Origin: an uncultured Eubacteriales bacterium
GTDB taxonomy: Bacteria; Bacillota; Clostridia; Oscillospirales; Oscillospiraceae
Assembly (NCBI GenBank): GCA_905198835.1
Contig: CAJKDY010000002.1
Span: forward strand, 124,001-188,000
Length of the DNA stretch: 64,000 bases
Reading direction: 5' to 3'
A model generated the notes under the pieces. The model saw only the letters and a list, made by a program, of their open reading frames with translations, had not been told where the DNA came from and ran no database searches. The position numbers and the translations under genes are program-made. The stretch's first letter is position 1. The number at the start of each line of letters is the position of its first letter. This document shows, piece after piece, positions 32,977 to 40,401 of the stretch.

Positions 32977-33798
32977 ATGGAGAGGCTGGAGCAGATACAG
33001 TGGCTGATCGAGCGGCTGCTGGAGGACTTGCCGGAGTGCCGCCCTTGGGCGGCGAAGGTCCCCAAGGAGGAAATTGCCCAGCGGCAGTTGTTTCGCGCGC
33101 TGATGAATATCCGGCCTCCCATGCCTCTGGACTCTGAATTCCTGGCGGCCCAGGACGCGCTGCTGTCGGCGGAGCGGGAGGAGAAGGGCGTGGTGGACGT
33201 TGCCGCCTTGCCGGAGGTCCCTGGCCATCCGGGGCTTGCCATCTGGCAAGGGGACATCACCCGGCTGAAGGCGGACGCCATCGTCAACGCCGCCAACGCC
33301 GCGCTGCTGGGGTGCTTTCATCCCTGCCACGGTTGCATCGACAACGCCATCCACTCTCAAGCGGGGCTTCAGCTCCGAGACGAGTGCGCCCGGTTTATGG
33401 CGGCCCAGGGGCACGCGGAGCCCACCGGCCAGGCCAAGCTGACCCGCGGCTATAACCTTCCGGCCCGGTACGTACTCCACACCGTGGGCCCCATCGTCCA
33501 CGGGCAGGTGACGGCGCGGGACCGGGAGTCGCTGGTCGGGTGCTACCGCTCCTGCCTGGAGCTGGCGGCAGAGTACGATCTGGAGAGCGTGGCCTTTTGC
33601 TGCATCTCCACCGGGGAGTTTCACTTTCCCAATCAAGAGGCGGCGGAGATCGCCGTGGCAACAGTGCGGGACTTTCTAAAAACCGGGTCATCGATCAAGA
33701 AGGTGGTTTTCAATGTTTTCAAGGACCTTGACGCGGAGCTGTACCGAGACCTTCTCGGCGCGGACCCAGCGGCTGCGGGAGGCGCTGGACCTAGCTGA
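32977..33798 (+). CDS. Zinc-containing macrodomain ADP-ribosyl hydrolase
   Basis: A 273-residue protein-ADP-ribose hydrolase of the sirtuin-linked macrodomain class. An N-terminal helical region (1-80) precedes the macrodomain: GDIT at 92-95, NAAN at 104-107 and a zinc-binding GCFHPCHGC (C113, H115, C117, H118, C120), then TRGYNLPARYVLHTVGP and ISTGEFHFP. Related staphylococcal and streptococcal enzymes remove the ADP-ribose added by SirTM. The gene overlaps the sirtuin gene by 86 bases, which supports a functional pair. Confidence 0.92.
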   Translation: MERLEQIQWLIERLLEDLPECRPWAAKVPKEEIAQRQLFRALMNIRPPMPLDSEFLAAQDALLSAEREEKGVVDVAALPEVPGHPGLAIWQGDITRLKADAIVNAANAALLGCFHPCHGCIDNAIHSQAGLQLRDECARFMAAQGHAEPTGQAKLTRGYNLPARYVLHTVGPIVHGQVTARDRESLVGCYRSCLELAAEYDLESVAFCCISTGEFHFPNQEAAEIAVATVRDFLKTGSSIKKVVFNVFKDLDAELYRDLLGADPAAAGGAGPS

Positions 33799-34591
33799 CG
33801 CGGTGGTGGTCGGCGCGGGAGCCGGGCTTTCCACCTCGGCGGGATTTGTCTATGATGGGGAACGCTTTGACCGATATTTTGGCGACTTCTATGCCAAATA
33901 CCACTTCCGCGATATGTACTCCGGCGGCTTCTACCCCTATGACACCTTGGAGGAGTACTGGGCATATTGGAGTCGCCAGATCCTGGTCAACCGCTACGAA
34001 AAGGCACCAAAGCCGGTCTATGACGCGCTTTTGTCCCTGGTGGCGGACAAGGACTATTTTGTGCTGACCACCAATGTGGACCATCAATTCCAGCTGGCGG
34101 GCTTTGATAAGAAGAGACTCTTTTATACCCAGGGAGATTATGGCCTGTGGCAGTGCAGTGGGCCGTGCCACCAGAGTACCTACGACAATGAAGAGCAGGT
34201 GCGCCGCATGGTGGCCCAGCAGCGGGAGTTGAAGGTCCCTACGGAGCTGATCCCCCGCTGTCCCAAGTGCGGCAGGCCCATGACCATGAACCTCCGTTGT
34301 GACGACTCCTTTGTGCAGGACGAGGGCTGGTATGCGGCCCAGGGCCGCTGTCAGGACTTCTTGCGCCGCCACGGGCAGGGAAGGGTCCTCTTTTTAGAGC
34401 TGGGCGTTGGCTATAACACGCCCGTCATCATCAAATACCCCTTTTGGCGCATGACGGCACAAAACCCCGAGGCCACCTACGCCTGCGTTAACATGGGCCA
34501 GGTGGCTTGTCCCAATGAGATCGAGGACCGGGCCATCTGCATCGACGCCGACATCGGCCAGGTGTTGGAGCAGTTGAAGTGCGGCGCATAA
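33713..34591 (+). CDS. Class M sirtuin (SirTM), protein ADP-ribosyltransferase
   Basis: A 292-residue sirtuin-fold enzyme. NAD-binding GAGAGLSTSAG is at 34-44 and TTNVDHQFQLAGF at 119-131. At the catalytic position the usual sirtuin His is Gln (Q140 in YTQGDYGLWQC), as known for SirTM, which transfers ADP-ribose rather than deacetylating. Four zinc Cys follow: C148, C152, C183, C186. ATG at 33713 has AAGGTGG 8 nt upstream inside the macrodomain gene; a later start would shorten a non-conserved N terminus. The classical partners GcvH-L and LplA2 are not in the neighbourhood. Confidence 0.9.
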   Translation: MFSRTLTRSCTETFSARTQRLREALDLADAVVVGAGAGLSTSAGFVYDGERFDRYFGDFYAKYHFRDMYSGGFYPYDTLEEYWAYWSRQILVNRYEKAPKPVYDALLSLVADKDYFVLTTNVDHQFQLAGFDKKRLFYTQGDYGLWQCSGPCHQSTYDNEEQVRRMVAQQRELKVPTELIPRCPKCGRPMTMNLRCDDSFVQDEGWYAAQGRCQDFLRRHGQGRVLFLELGVGYNTPVIIKYPFWRMTAQNPEATYACVNMGQVACPNEIEDRAICIDADIGQVLEQLKCGA

Positions 34592-34615
34592 TTTGCCAGG
34601 ACTTTGCCCATACTG
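34586..34615 (+). promoter_or_regulatory. Sigma-G-like promoter for spoVAC
   Basis: GCATA (34586-34590), 18-nt spacer, CATACTG (34609-34615), close to the forespore sigma-G pattern. It overlaps the sirtuin stop codon and precedes spoVAC by about 30 nt. Confidence 0.55.
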
Positions 34616-34643
34616 ACCCCATCCATATTTGGGAGGCATGGGC

Positions 34644-35093
34644 ATGAAGATGACCAACCAGGAGTACAACAAGTATGTGGAAAACAAGGCCAAACCCTCG
34701 CCCATCTGGAAGGACTTGTGCTGGGCCTTTTTCGTAGGCGGCGCCATCTGCGCTCTCGGGCAGGGGCTGACCAACCTCTATGTGTATTTGGGCGCCACCA
34801 CGGAGGACGCGGGCACCTGGACCTCCATCACGCTGATCTTCCTTGCCGCGCTGCTGACGGGCCTCGGCGTCTTTGACGATATTGCCAAGCACGCCGGAGC
34901 GGGCACCTTAGTGCCCATCACCGGTTTTTCCAACGCCATGGCGTCTCCGGCCCTGGAGTTCAAAAGCGAGGGGCTGATCCTGGGCACCGGGGCCAAGCTC
35001 TTCACCGTAGCCGGGCCGGTGCTGGTCTACGGCATCTCCTCCAGTATCGTCTACGGCATCATCCTGTGTATCATCGGCATGATCCAGGGCTAG
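34644..35093 (+). CDS. spoVAC: Stage V sporulation protein AC (SpoVAC)
   Basis: A 149-residue inner-membrane protein of the SpoVA dipicolinic-acid channel used in spore formation and germination. Three to four hydrophobic helices with FVGGAICALGQGL, LLTGLGVFDDIAKHAGAG, VPITGFSNAMASPALE and SEGLILGTGAKLFTVAGPV are diagnostic of the SpoVAC/AE family, closer to SpoVAC by its N-terminal QEYNKYVENK. ATG at 34644 suits the GGGAGG site; two neighbouring ATGs are possible. No spoVAD or spoVAE follows, which is unusual, since a terminator is next. Confidence 0.92.
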   Translation: MKMTNQEYNKYVENKAKPSPIWKDLCWAFFVGGAICALGQGLTNLYVYLGATTEDAGTWTSITLIFLAALLTGLGVFDDIAKHAGAGTLVPITGFSNAMASPALEFKSEGLILGTGAKLFTVAGPVLVYGISSSIVYGIILCIIGMIQG

Positions 35094-35106
35094 ACCCAGT
35101 AAAGAC

Positions 35107-35143
35107 AAGGACTGACAAGGTAAATGCCTTGTCAGTCCTTTTT
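35107..35143 (+). terminator. Terminator after spoVAC
   Basis: Fourteen-bp perfect stem (35107-35120 with 35127-35140), 6-nt loop, T5 tail. It also lies at the 3' end of the convergent hydrolase gene. Confidence 0.9.
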
Positions 35144-35144
35144 G

Positions 35145-35834
35145 CTATTTAGGTTCAGCCAGTAGAAAATCCAGGACCGCGCGGTTGAAGGGCTCGGGGT
35201 TCTTGTTTGCGACGAAGTGGTTGCCGTCAATAAATGCCAATTGAGCGTGCGGAATATGCTGGGCGATGTAGCGGGTGTGGGACGCCTTGATCAGATCGTG
35301 GGTCCCGGCGATGACCAGGGTCTGGGCGGTGATCTGGGCCAGCTCTTCCTCAGTAAGGTTGGGCTGGTCCACCATCAGCCCCAGCATCTCCGCGTGGCGC
35401 TTGGCCTCCGGGCTTCGCCGGGCAAACAGCCGGGCCGCGCGGTAGCCCAGTTCAATGGGGAGCTGCGTGGTGCGCTTCACGCCCTTGGTGTTCAGATTGC
35501 CGCCGTTCAAGACCAGCTTCCCCACCCGGTGGGGATAGCGCGAGGCAAAGCACATGGCGATGTTGGCCCCATCGGAAAAGCCGAGGATATGCGCCCGTTC
35601 GATGTCTAGCGTATCCAAAAAGCCCGCCAGGTCCTCGCCAAACTGCCGAATGGTGAAGGGCGCCGTGCCCCGGGGCGTTTGGCCGTGGCCCCTGGTATCC
35701 ACGGCAATGACCCGAAAGGCGGCGGAAAAGGGCTCCGTCTGGTGGACAAAGTAGCCGCTGTCCTCGCCGTTTCCGTGGAGCAGCACCAGCGGCTCGCCTG
35801 CGCCCGTTTCCGTATAAAAATGCGTAATGTCCAT
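35145..35834 (-). CDS. Alpha/beta-fold hydrolase
   Basis: A 229-residue serine hydrolase. Oxyanion-loop LLHGNGEDSG, nucleophile elbow GFSDGAN, and acid and His in VIAGTHDLI and DGNHFVANKN are in the expected order. MDTRG-type strand VIAVDTRGHGQTP is close to esterases and haloperoxidase-like enzymes. Substrate not predictable. ATG at 35834 follows AGAGGA; upstream in-frame sequence belongs to the antisense of the next gene. Located 52 nt downstream of the GTPase-nuclease fusion and probably co-transcribed. Confidence 0.85.
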   Translation of the reverse strand: MDITHFYTETGAGEPLVLLHGNGEDSGYFVHQTEPFSAAFRVIAVDTRGHGQTPRGTAPFTIRQFGEDLAGFLDTLDIERAHILGFSDGANIAMCFASRYPHRVGKLVLNGGNLNTKGVKRTTQLPIELGYRAARLFARRSPEAKRHAEMLGLMVDQPNLTEEELAQITAQTLVIAGTHDLIKASHTRYIAQHIPHAQLAFIDGNHFVANKNPEPFNRAVLDFLLAEPK

Positions 35835-35886
35835 GGGGTCCTCTTTCTGGCTTTTTGCCGTTTGACATATATTCTGATTGCTTTCT

Positions 35887-38514
35887 TCAAGGCGTCTCGT
35901 CTTTCTCCCATGCCTTCTGAAATGCCTGGGCGATGGGTTGAGATGGCGAGGGAAGCTGGCTTTTGCGCACCAGAGCGTCGATCTGGCCCAGGGAGGTCTC
36001 CATCTCCTGGTGGAGGGCGCTGGCGGAGAGGCGCAGAGCCCCGTGGCCCAGAATGATGACCTGGACCAGTCCGTCAGAGGTGGCCACCCGGACCCGGTTA
36101 TCCTTACCCAGGCGGTAGGTGGCCTTTTCGATATAGGCGTCGGCGGTCTCGGCCTCCTTGGTGTAGACCACGGTGATGTTGTGGTGCTTTTCCACCTTCT
36201 CCACGCCGCCCTTGACCTTGTAGGCGTCAAAGACCACGATGACCCGGTTGCCCCGGTAGCCCTGGTAGTTGGACAAAAGCTCGATGAGCAGGACCCGGGC
36301 GGCGTCCAGGTTCTGCTGGGCCAGGGCCTTCAACTCATCCCAGGCGAAGATGATGTTGTAGCCGTCCACCAGAAGATATTCCGCCTTGTCCTCGCCCAGG
36401 TCCACCTGGACCTTGTCGGGCAGGGTGGGGGCGCTCTTGGGCGTGGTCATGGGCCGGGGCCCGGGCGTTTTGATGGGGCCGTAGGTCCGCTCGAAGATGG
36501 CCTGGAGCTCGTCGTCCTGGGCCTTGGTGCCCGAGTAGGACACGGCCCTGGGCGCTTGGGAGACCACCTGGGCGTCTTCCACCACGCCATCTGTGAGCTT
36601 GAGACCGCTGGAGACGTGGGCGTGGGCGGGAACGTCCTGCCAGGGGACGCTGTGGCCCGCGCCGTGGGAGCAGAAGACCGAGTCGGCGGGGTGCTCGGTG
36701 TCCCGCTCCGGGTCGTAGCCGCTGGCCGCCACCACCGTTTCCTGGTCCCGGCAGGGCCGGTAACCGCCCAGGGCGCAGCTCAACCGGCCCAGACCATGGG
36801 TGTAGGCGGCTAAAAGAGCGGGGTAGTCCCCAAAGGCGGCCACGCTGACTGAGCCGCGAATAGAGGCCTCCTCGCCCAGGGTCTGGGGCGGCTCTACGTC
36901 CGCACCCATCTGGCCCAGGTCGGACAGAGCCCGTCCCACAAAGCTCTGGGGCAGCTCCAGTACAAAGTCATACCAGGGCTCCAGCAGTACGTTTTCCGCG
37001 CCCATCAGCCCCTGCCGCAAAGCTCGGCAGGCGGCCTGACGAAAGTCGCCGCCCTCGGTGTGCTTAGGGTGGGCCCGCCCGGCCACCAGGGTAATGTTCA
37101 CATCGGTCAGCGGCGCGCCGGTGAGCACGCCGGGATGGCTCAAACTGGCCAGCGAGCTGATGGCCAGCCGCTGCCAAGTGAAGTCCATCATCTCTTGGGG
37201 ACAGGAGGAGAAGAAATGCAGGCCGCTGCCCGGTTCCGCCGGCTCCAGGAGCAGATGGACCTCGGCATAGTGCCGCAGGGGCTCAAAGTGGCCGATACCG
37301 ATGGCGGGGGCGGCGATGGTCTCCTTGTAGAGAATGGCGCCGGGACCAAACTCACAGGCTAGGCCGAAACGGTCGGCCAGCACCCGACGGAGGATCTGGC
37401 CCTGGACCTCGCCCATGAGCTGGACATGGATGGCCCGGTTTTGCTCGTCCCAGGACACATGAAGCTGAGGGTCCTCGCTGGCCAGCTGCTGAAAATGCTG
37501 ATAGGCCACATGGGGGTCCTGTCCCTCGTTTAGCAGGACCTGATAGGTCCGCACGGGCTGGAGCGCAGGGGACACAAGGGCCGGACCGTCGCCATAGACC
37601 TGGCCGGGCGTGGCCTGGGTCAGCCCGGTGACGGCGCAGAGGGTCCCTGCCGGCGCGGCGTCGATGGTCTGGAACTTGTCCCCGGAGTAAAGGCGGATCT
37701 GGTCCACCTTCTCGCCCTCGGCCAGTACGTCCTTCACCCGCAGCATGCCGCCGGTGATCTTGAGATGAGTAATCTGCCCGCCGCCCTGGGGCCGCTCCAC
37801 CTTGTAGACCTGGGCGGAGAAGGTCTCGGGCCAGCGCTTTGAAGGCAGGGCCGTCTCCAGATCAGACAAAAACTCCGCCACGCCCTCCAGCTTCAACGCC
37901 GAGCCAAACCAGCAGGGGAAGAGCCGCCGTTGGGCTATCAAATGGGGGATGACATCAGAAGACAAGCTCCCCTTGTTAAGATACTGGGCCAGCAGGTCCT
38001 CGTCGCACAGGGCCACCGACTCCCAAAAGCTGTCGTCTCGCGGCCCAGAGAAGTCCACGCACTGGCCGCTGAGGACGCTTTGCAGCTCGGCCATCAGATT
38101 TTCCCGGCCCCGGTTGGGCAGATCCATTTTATTGACAAACAGCACCGTGGGCACGCCGTAGCGCTCCAGCAGCCGCCACAGGGTACGGGTGTGGCTCTGA
38201 ACGCCGTCGGTACCGCTGACCACCAGCAAGGCGCAGTCCATCACCTGCAAGGCCCGCTCCATCTCGGCGGAGAAGTCCACGTGGCCCGGGGTATCCAAAA
38301 GGGTGATCTGCCGACCTCCCAGTGGAAAGATGGCTTGCTTGGAGAAGATGGTGATGCCCCGCTCCCGCTCCAAAGCGTCGGTGTCCAGGAAGCTGCTCTG
38401 GTGGTCCACCCGCCCCAGGCTCCGCAGCTGCCCGGCGGAGTACAAGAGGGCCTCGGACAAGGTGGTCTTGCCCGCGTCCACATGGGCCAGGATGCCCAGC
38501 ACCGTGTTGTCCAT
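35887..38514 (-). CDS. Fusion of Tet(M)-like ribosomal GTPase and YacP/Rae1-like NYN nuclease
   Basis: An 875-residue protein. Residues 1-~680 form an EF-G-family GTPase of the Tet(M)/Tet(O) ribosomal-protection class: G1 AHVDAGKTT (10-18), switch I RGITI (52-56), G3 DTPGHVDF with the catalytic His78, G4 NKMD (128-131), then domains II to V. After a Pro-rich linker (~688-705), residues 713-~850 are an NYN/PIN domain of the YacP (Rae1) family: VDGYN with D717, VVFDAYK with D763, TADAYIEK with D792 and ATSDG with D814, the expected acidic site. Rae1 of B. subtilis cuts mRNA in the ribosomal A site. Joining the two suggests a ribosome-targeted nuclease or quality-control factor; resistance to tetracycline cannot be assumed. 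ATG follows GGAGGGAGGG. Confidence 0.88.
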   Translation of the reverse strand: MDNTVLGILAHVDAGKTTLSEALLYSAGQLRSLGRVDHQSSFLDTDALERERGITIFSKQAIFPLGGRQITLLDTPGHVDFSAEMERALQVMDCALLVVSGTDGVQSHTRTLWRLLERYGVPTVLFVNKMDLPNRGRENLMAELQSVLSGQCVDFSGPRDDSFWESVALCDEDLLAQYLNKGSLSSDVIPHLIAQRRLFPCWFGSALKLEGVAEFLSDLETALPSKRWPETFSAQVYKVERPQGGGQITHLKITGGMLRVKDVLAEGEKVDQIRLYSGDKFQTIDAAPAGTLCAVTGLTQATPGQVYGDGPALVSPALQPVRTYQVLLNEGQDPHVAYQHFQQLASEDPQLHVSWDEQNRAIHVQLMGEVQGQILRRVLADRFGLACEFGPGAILYKETIAAPAIGIGHFEPLRHYAEVHLLLEPAEPGSGLHFFSSCPQEMMDFTWQRLAISSLASLSHPGVLTGAPLTDVNITLVAGRAHPKHTEGGDFRQAACRALRQGLMGAENVLLEPWYDFVLELPQSFVGRALSDLGQMGADVEPPQTLGEEASIRGSVSVAAFGDYPALLAAYTHGLGRLSCALGGYRPCRDQETVVAASGYDPERDTEHPADSVFCSHGAGHSVPWQDVPAHAHVSSGLKLTDGVVEDAQVVSQAPRAVSYSGTKAQDDELQAIFERTYGPIKTPGPRPMTTPKSAPTLPDKVQVDLGEDKAEYLLVDGYNIIFAWDELKALAQQNLDAARVLLIELLSNYQGYRGNRVIVVFDAYKVKGGVEKVEKHHNITVVYTKEAETADAYIEKATYRLGKDNRVRVATSDGLVQVIILGHGALRLSASALHQEMETSLGQIDALVRKSQLPSPSQPIAQAFQKAWEKDETP

Positions 38515-38552
38515 GTCCGTCCCTCCCTCCGCGCAATGTGTTTGTCAGAGGT

Positions 38553-38581
38553 ATTTTACCACGCCCGGCAAGGTTGAGCAA
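38553..38581 (-). promoter_or_regulatory. Promoter of the GTPase-NYN fusion gene
   Basis: Minus strand TTGCTC (38581-38576), 17-nt spacer, TAAAAT (38558-38553). Confidence 0.65.
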
Positions 38582-38584
38582 GCC

Positions 38585-38613
38585 TTGCGTCTCAGGGTCG
38601 GGTATGCTATGAT
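38585..38613 (+). promoter_or_regulatory. Promoter of the TfoX-lipase-cyclo-ligase genes
   Basis: TTGCGT (38585-38590), 17-nt spacer, TATGAT (38608-38613). Only 3 bp separate its -35 box from that of the divergent promoter. Confidence 0.7.
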
Positions 38614-38648
38614 ATTCCATAGAAATATCTGGAGAAAGGCGGGAGAGC

Positions 38649-38906
38649 ATGGCTGAATTGACATCCCTGATCAATATAGGGAAGGAGATGTTCCGAAAGC
38701 TGACCTCGGTAGGGGTAGATACCCCGGAGAAGCTGACCGAGCTTGGAGCGGAGCAGGTCTTCTTTCAGTTGAAGGCCCGCTATCCCCAGGTCTGTCTGGT
38801 CCACCTCTATGTTTTGGAAGGGGCCATCACCGGGACCCTCTATAACGCGCTGCCGGAAAGGCGCAAAAGAGAGCTGAAGGCATTCAGCGACGGCTTGAAG
38901 GACTAG
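38649..38906 (+). CDS. TfoX/Sxy C-terminal domain protein
   Basis: An 85-residue protein equal to the C-terminal helical domain of TfoX (Sxy), the competence regulator of gamma-proteobacteria. LINIGKEMFRKLTSVGVDTPEKL is shortened here to its marks LINIGK and LTSVGVDT, then LGAEQVFFQLKAR and LYNALPERRK. It has a helix-hairpin-helix look. The TfoX N-terminal domain is absent, so it is not a competence activator by default. GGAGAG site; first gene of a plus-strand set. Confidence 0.88.
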   Translation: MAELTSLINIGKEMFRKLTSVGVDTPEKLTELGAEQVFFQLKARYPQVCLVHLYVLEGAITGTLYNALPERRKRELKAFSDGLKD

Positions 38907-38919
38907 GAGGCGACCGCGT

Positions 38920-39744
38920 ATGGAGCGTGTGAACAAGAGTATCTGTCAGACCAGTTATCCCGTTGTGCTGGTTCATGGCACAGGGTTTCGGGATTGGCGG
39001 GGACTTCAATACTGGGGCCGTATCCCAAAGGCACTGGAGGAATGTGGAGCCCAGGTCTTTTTCGGCAACCAGGACGGCTGGGCCACGGTGGAGCAAAACG
39101 CCGCCGCTCTGCGAGAGCGTGTGGAGGAGGTCCTGGCCCAGACGGGCAGCGAGAAGGTCCATCTTATTGCCCACTCCAAGGGTGGGCTGGATGCCCGGTG
39201 CATGGTGTCCTCTCTGGACATGGGGGACAAGGTGGCCTCGGTATCTCTGGTAGCTACCCCCAACCACGGCTCCAGAACGATGGACGGGCTATACCAGATG
39301 CCCAAGTGGGTCTTTCGTCTGGCGGGCTTTTTCGTCAATACCTGGTATCGGCTGTTGGGAGATAAGCACCCGGATTTTTGCTCAGTTTGCTTTCAGTTCA
39401 CCACCGCCTGGGCCCGGGAATTCAACGAGAATAACCCGGATGTAGATGGAGTGCTCTACCGCAGCTATGCCGGCGTTATGTCCTCTTGGCGTAGTGACGT
39501 CTTCATGTGGTGGCAAAACCTGATCATGGGCTGGGTGGAGAAGGACAACGATGGTCTGGTAACCCTGGAGTCCGCCCGCTGGAGCGGGTTTCAGGGGGTC
39601 TGGCAAGGCGTGGGCGGCCGGGGCGTTTCTCACATGGACGAGATCGACTTTCGTCGCCGGCCCCTGAAATATCATGGAAAACGCTATGACGTTGTGGAGG
39701 AATACATCAAAATGGTAGCGCAGCTCAAGGAGCTTGGGCTGTGA
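38920..39744 (+). CDS. Lipase-like alpha/beta hydrolase
   Basis: A 274-residue hydrolase resembling triacylglycerol lipases: oxyanion PVVLVHGTGF, nucleophile elbow IAHSKGGLDAR, and VATPNHGSRTMDG after it. A later DNDGLVTLESAR supplies the acid region and SHMDEIDF the His. No signal peptide is visible, so it may act on intracellular acyl esters. Thirteen nt after the TfoX-domain gene and coupled to the cyclo-ligase gene. Confidence 0.85.
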   Translation: MERVNKSICQTSYPVVLVHGTGFRDWRGLQYWGRIPKALEECGAQVFFGNQDGWATVEQNAAALRERVEEVLAQTGSEKVHLIAHSKGGLDARCMVSSLDMGDKVASVSLVATPNHGSRTMDGLYQMPKWVFRLAGFFVNTWYRLLGDKHPDFCSVCFQFTTAWAREFNENNPDVDGVLYRSYAGVMSSWRSDVFMWWQNLIMGWVEKDNDGLVTLESARWSGFQGVWQGVGGRGVSHMDEIDFRRRPLKYHGKRYDVVEEYIKMVAQLKELGL

Positions 39745-39761
39745 AGGGGAGTGGAGAGACT

Positions 39762-40331
39762 GTGACGAAGCAGGCCCAGCGAGAGCTGTGCCTGGCACGG
39801 CGGCGTGCTTTGTCGGAGGAGGAGCGGGGCGCTAAAAGCGCCGCCATCTGTGAACACCTGACGGCACTGCCGGAGCTTCAGGCAGCCAAGACCATCCTGT
39901 CCTACCGGGCTACGGAGGACGAGGTGGACCTGACCGCCTTTCATACCTGGGCGCTGGAGCAGGGCAAGGTCCTGGCCTTTCCCGTATGCCGGGGTGGGGG
40001 ACAGATGGAGGCGTATATTCCCGCCGGGCCGGAGAACTGGCGACAGGGGAGATACGGCATCTGGGAGCCCGACCCAGAGCGGTCTCGCCTGGTAGAGCCC
40101 GGTGAGTTGAACGCTGTCATCCTCCCCTGCGTGGGCTTTGACGCCTCGGGGCAGCGGCTGGGCCACGGCGGCGGGTACTATGACCGCTATCTGCCTCAGT
40201 GCGCCCAGGCCGTCCGCGTCCTGGCCGCCTTTGAGGCCCAGCGGCTGGAATGGGTAATGACCGATCCCCATGACCAGAGGGCCGAGCTGGCAGTGACCGA
40301 GCGGGGCGTTTTTCCCTCTGGCGGTACTTGA
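39762..40331 (+). CDS. 5-formyltetrahydrofolate cyclo-ligase
   Basis: A 189-residue enzyme that converts 5-formyl-THF to 5,10-methenyl-THF using ATP. N-terminal QRELCLARRRAL, SYRATEDEVDL, and the hallmark LPCVGFDASGQRLGHGGGYYD are present. GTG at 39762 is preferred because AGGGGAGTGGAG lies upstream; a GTG at 39741 overlapping the lipase stop is the alternative. Feeds one-carbon units that PurN and the AICAR transformylase in this window use. Confidence 0.92.
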   Translation: MTKQAQRELCLARRRALSEEERGAKSAAICEHLTALPELQAAKTILSYRATEDEVDLTAFHTWALEQGKVLAFPVCRGGGQMEAYIPAGPENWRQGRYGIWEPDPERSRLVEPGELNAVILPCVGFDASGQRLGHGGGYYDRYLPQCAQAVRVLAAFEAQRLEWVMTDPHDQRAELAVTERGVFPSGGT

Positions 40332-40357
40332 CAGCCAAGCCCTTGGCACGATATACT
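40328..40357 (+). promoter_or_regulatory. Promoter of glnA
   Basis: TTGACA (40328-40333, overlapping the cyclo-ligase stop), 18-nt spacer, TATACT (40352-40357). Confidence 0.75.
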
Positions 40358-40401
40358 ACTAAATTAGGTTTTCGCATATTTTGGAGAAAGAGGTGCCCGG
40401 C

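Noticed and set aside
31945..33636. 563-codon minus-strand frame across the MBL and macrodomain genes
   Set aside because: Runs through two promoters, the palindrome and two coding genes; no family resemblance.
35887..38514. Plain annotation as a tetracycline resistance determinant
   Set aside because: The GTPase part is Tet(M)-like, but the NYN nuclease fusion and core-genome setting without mobile elements make a resistance call unsupported.
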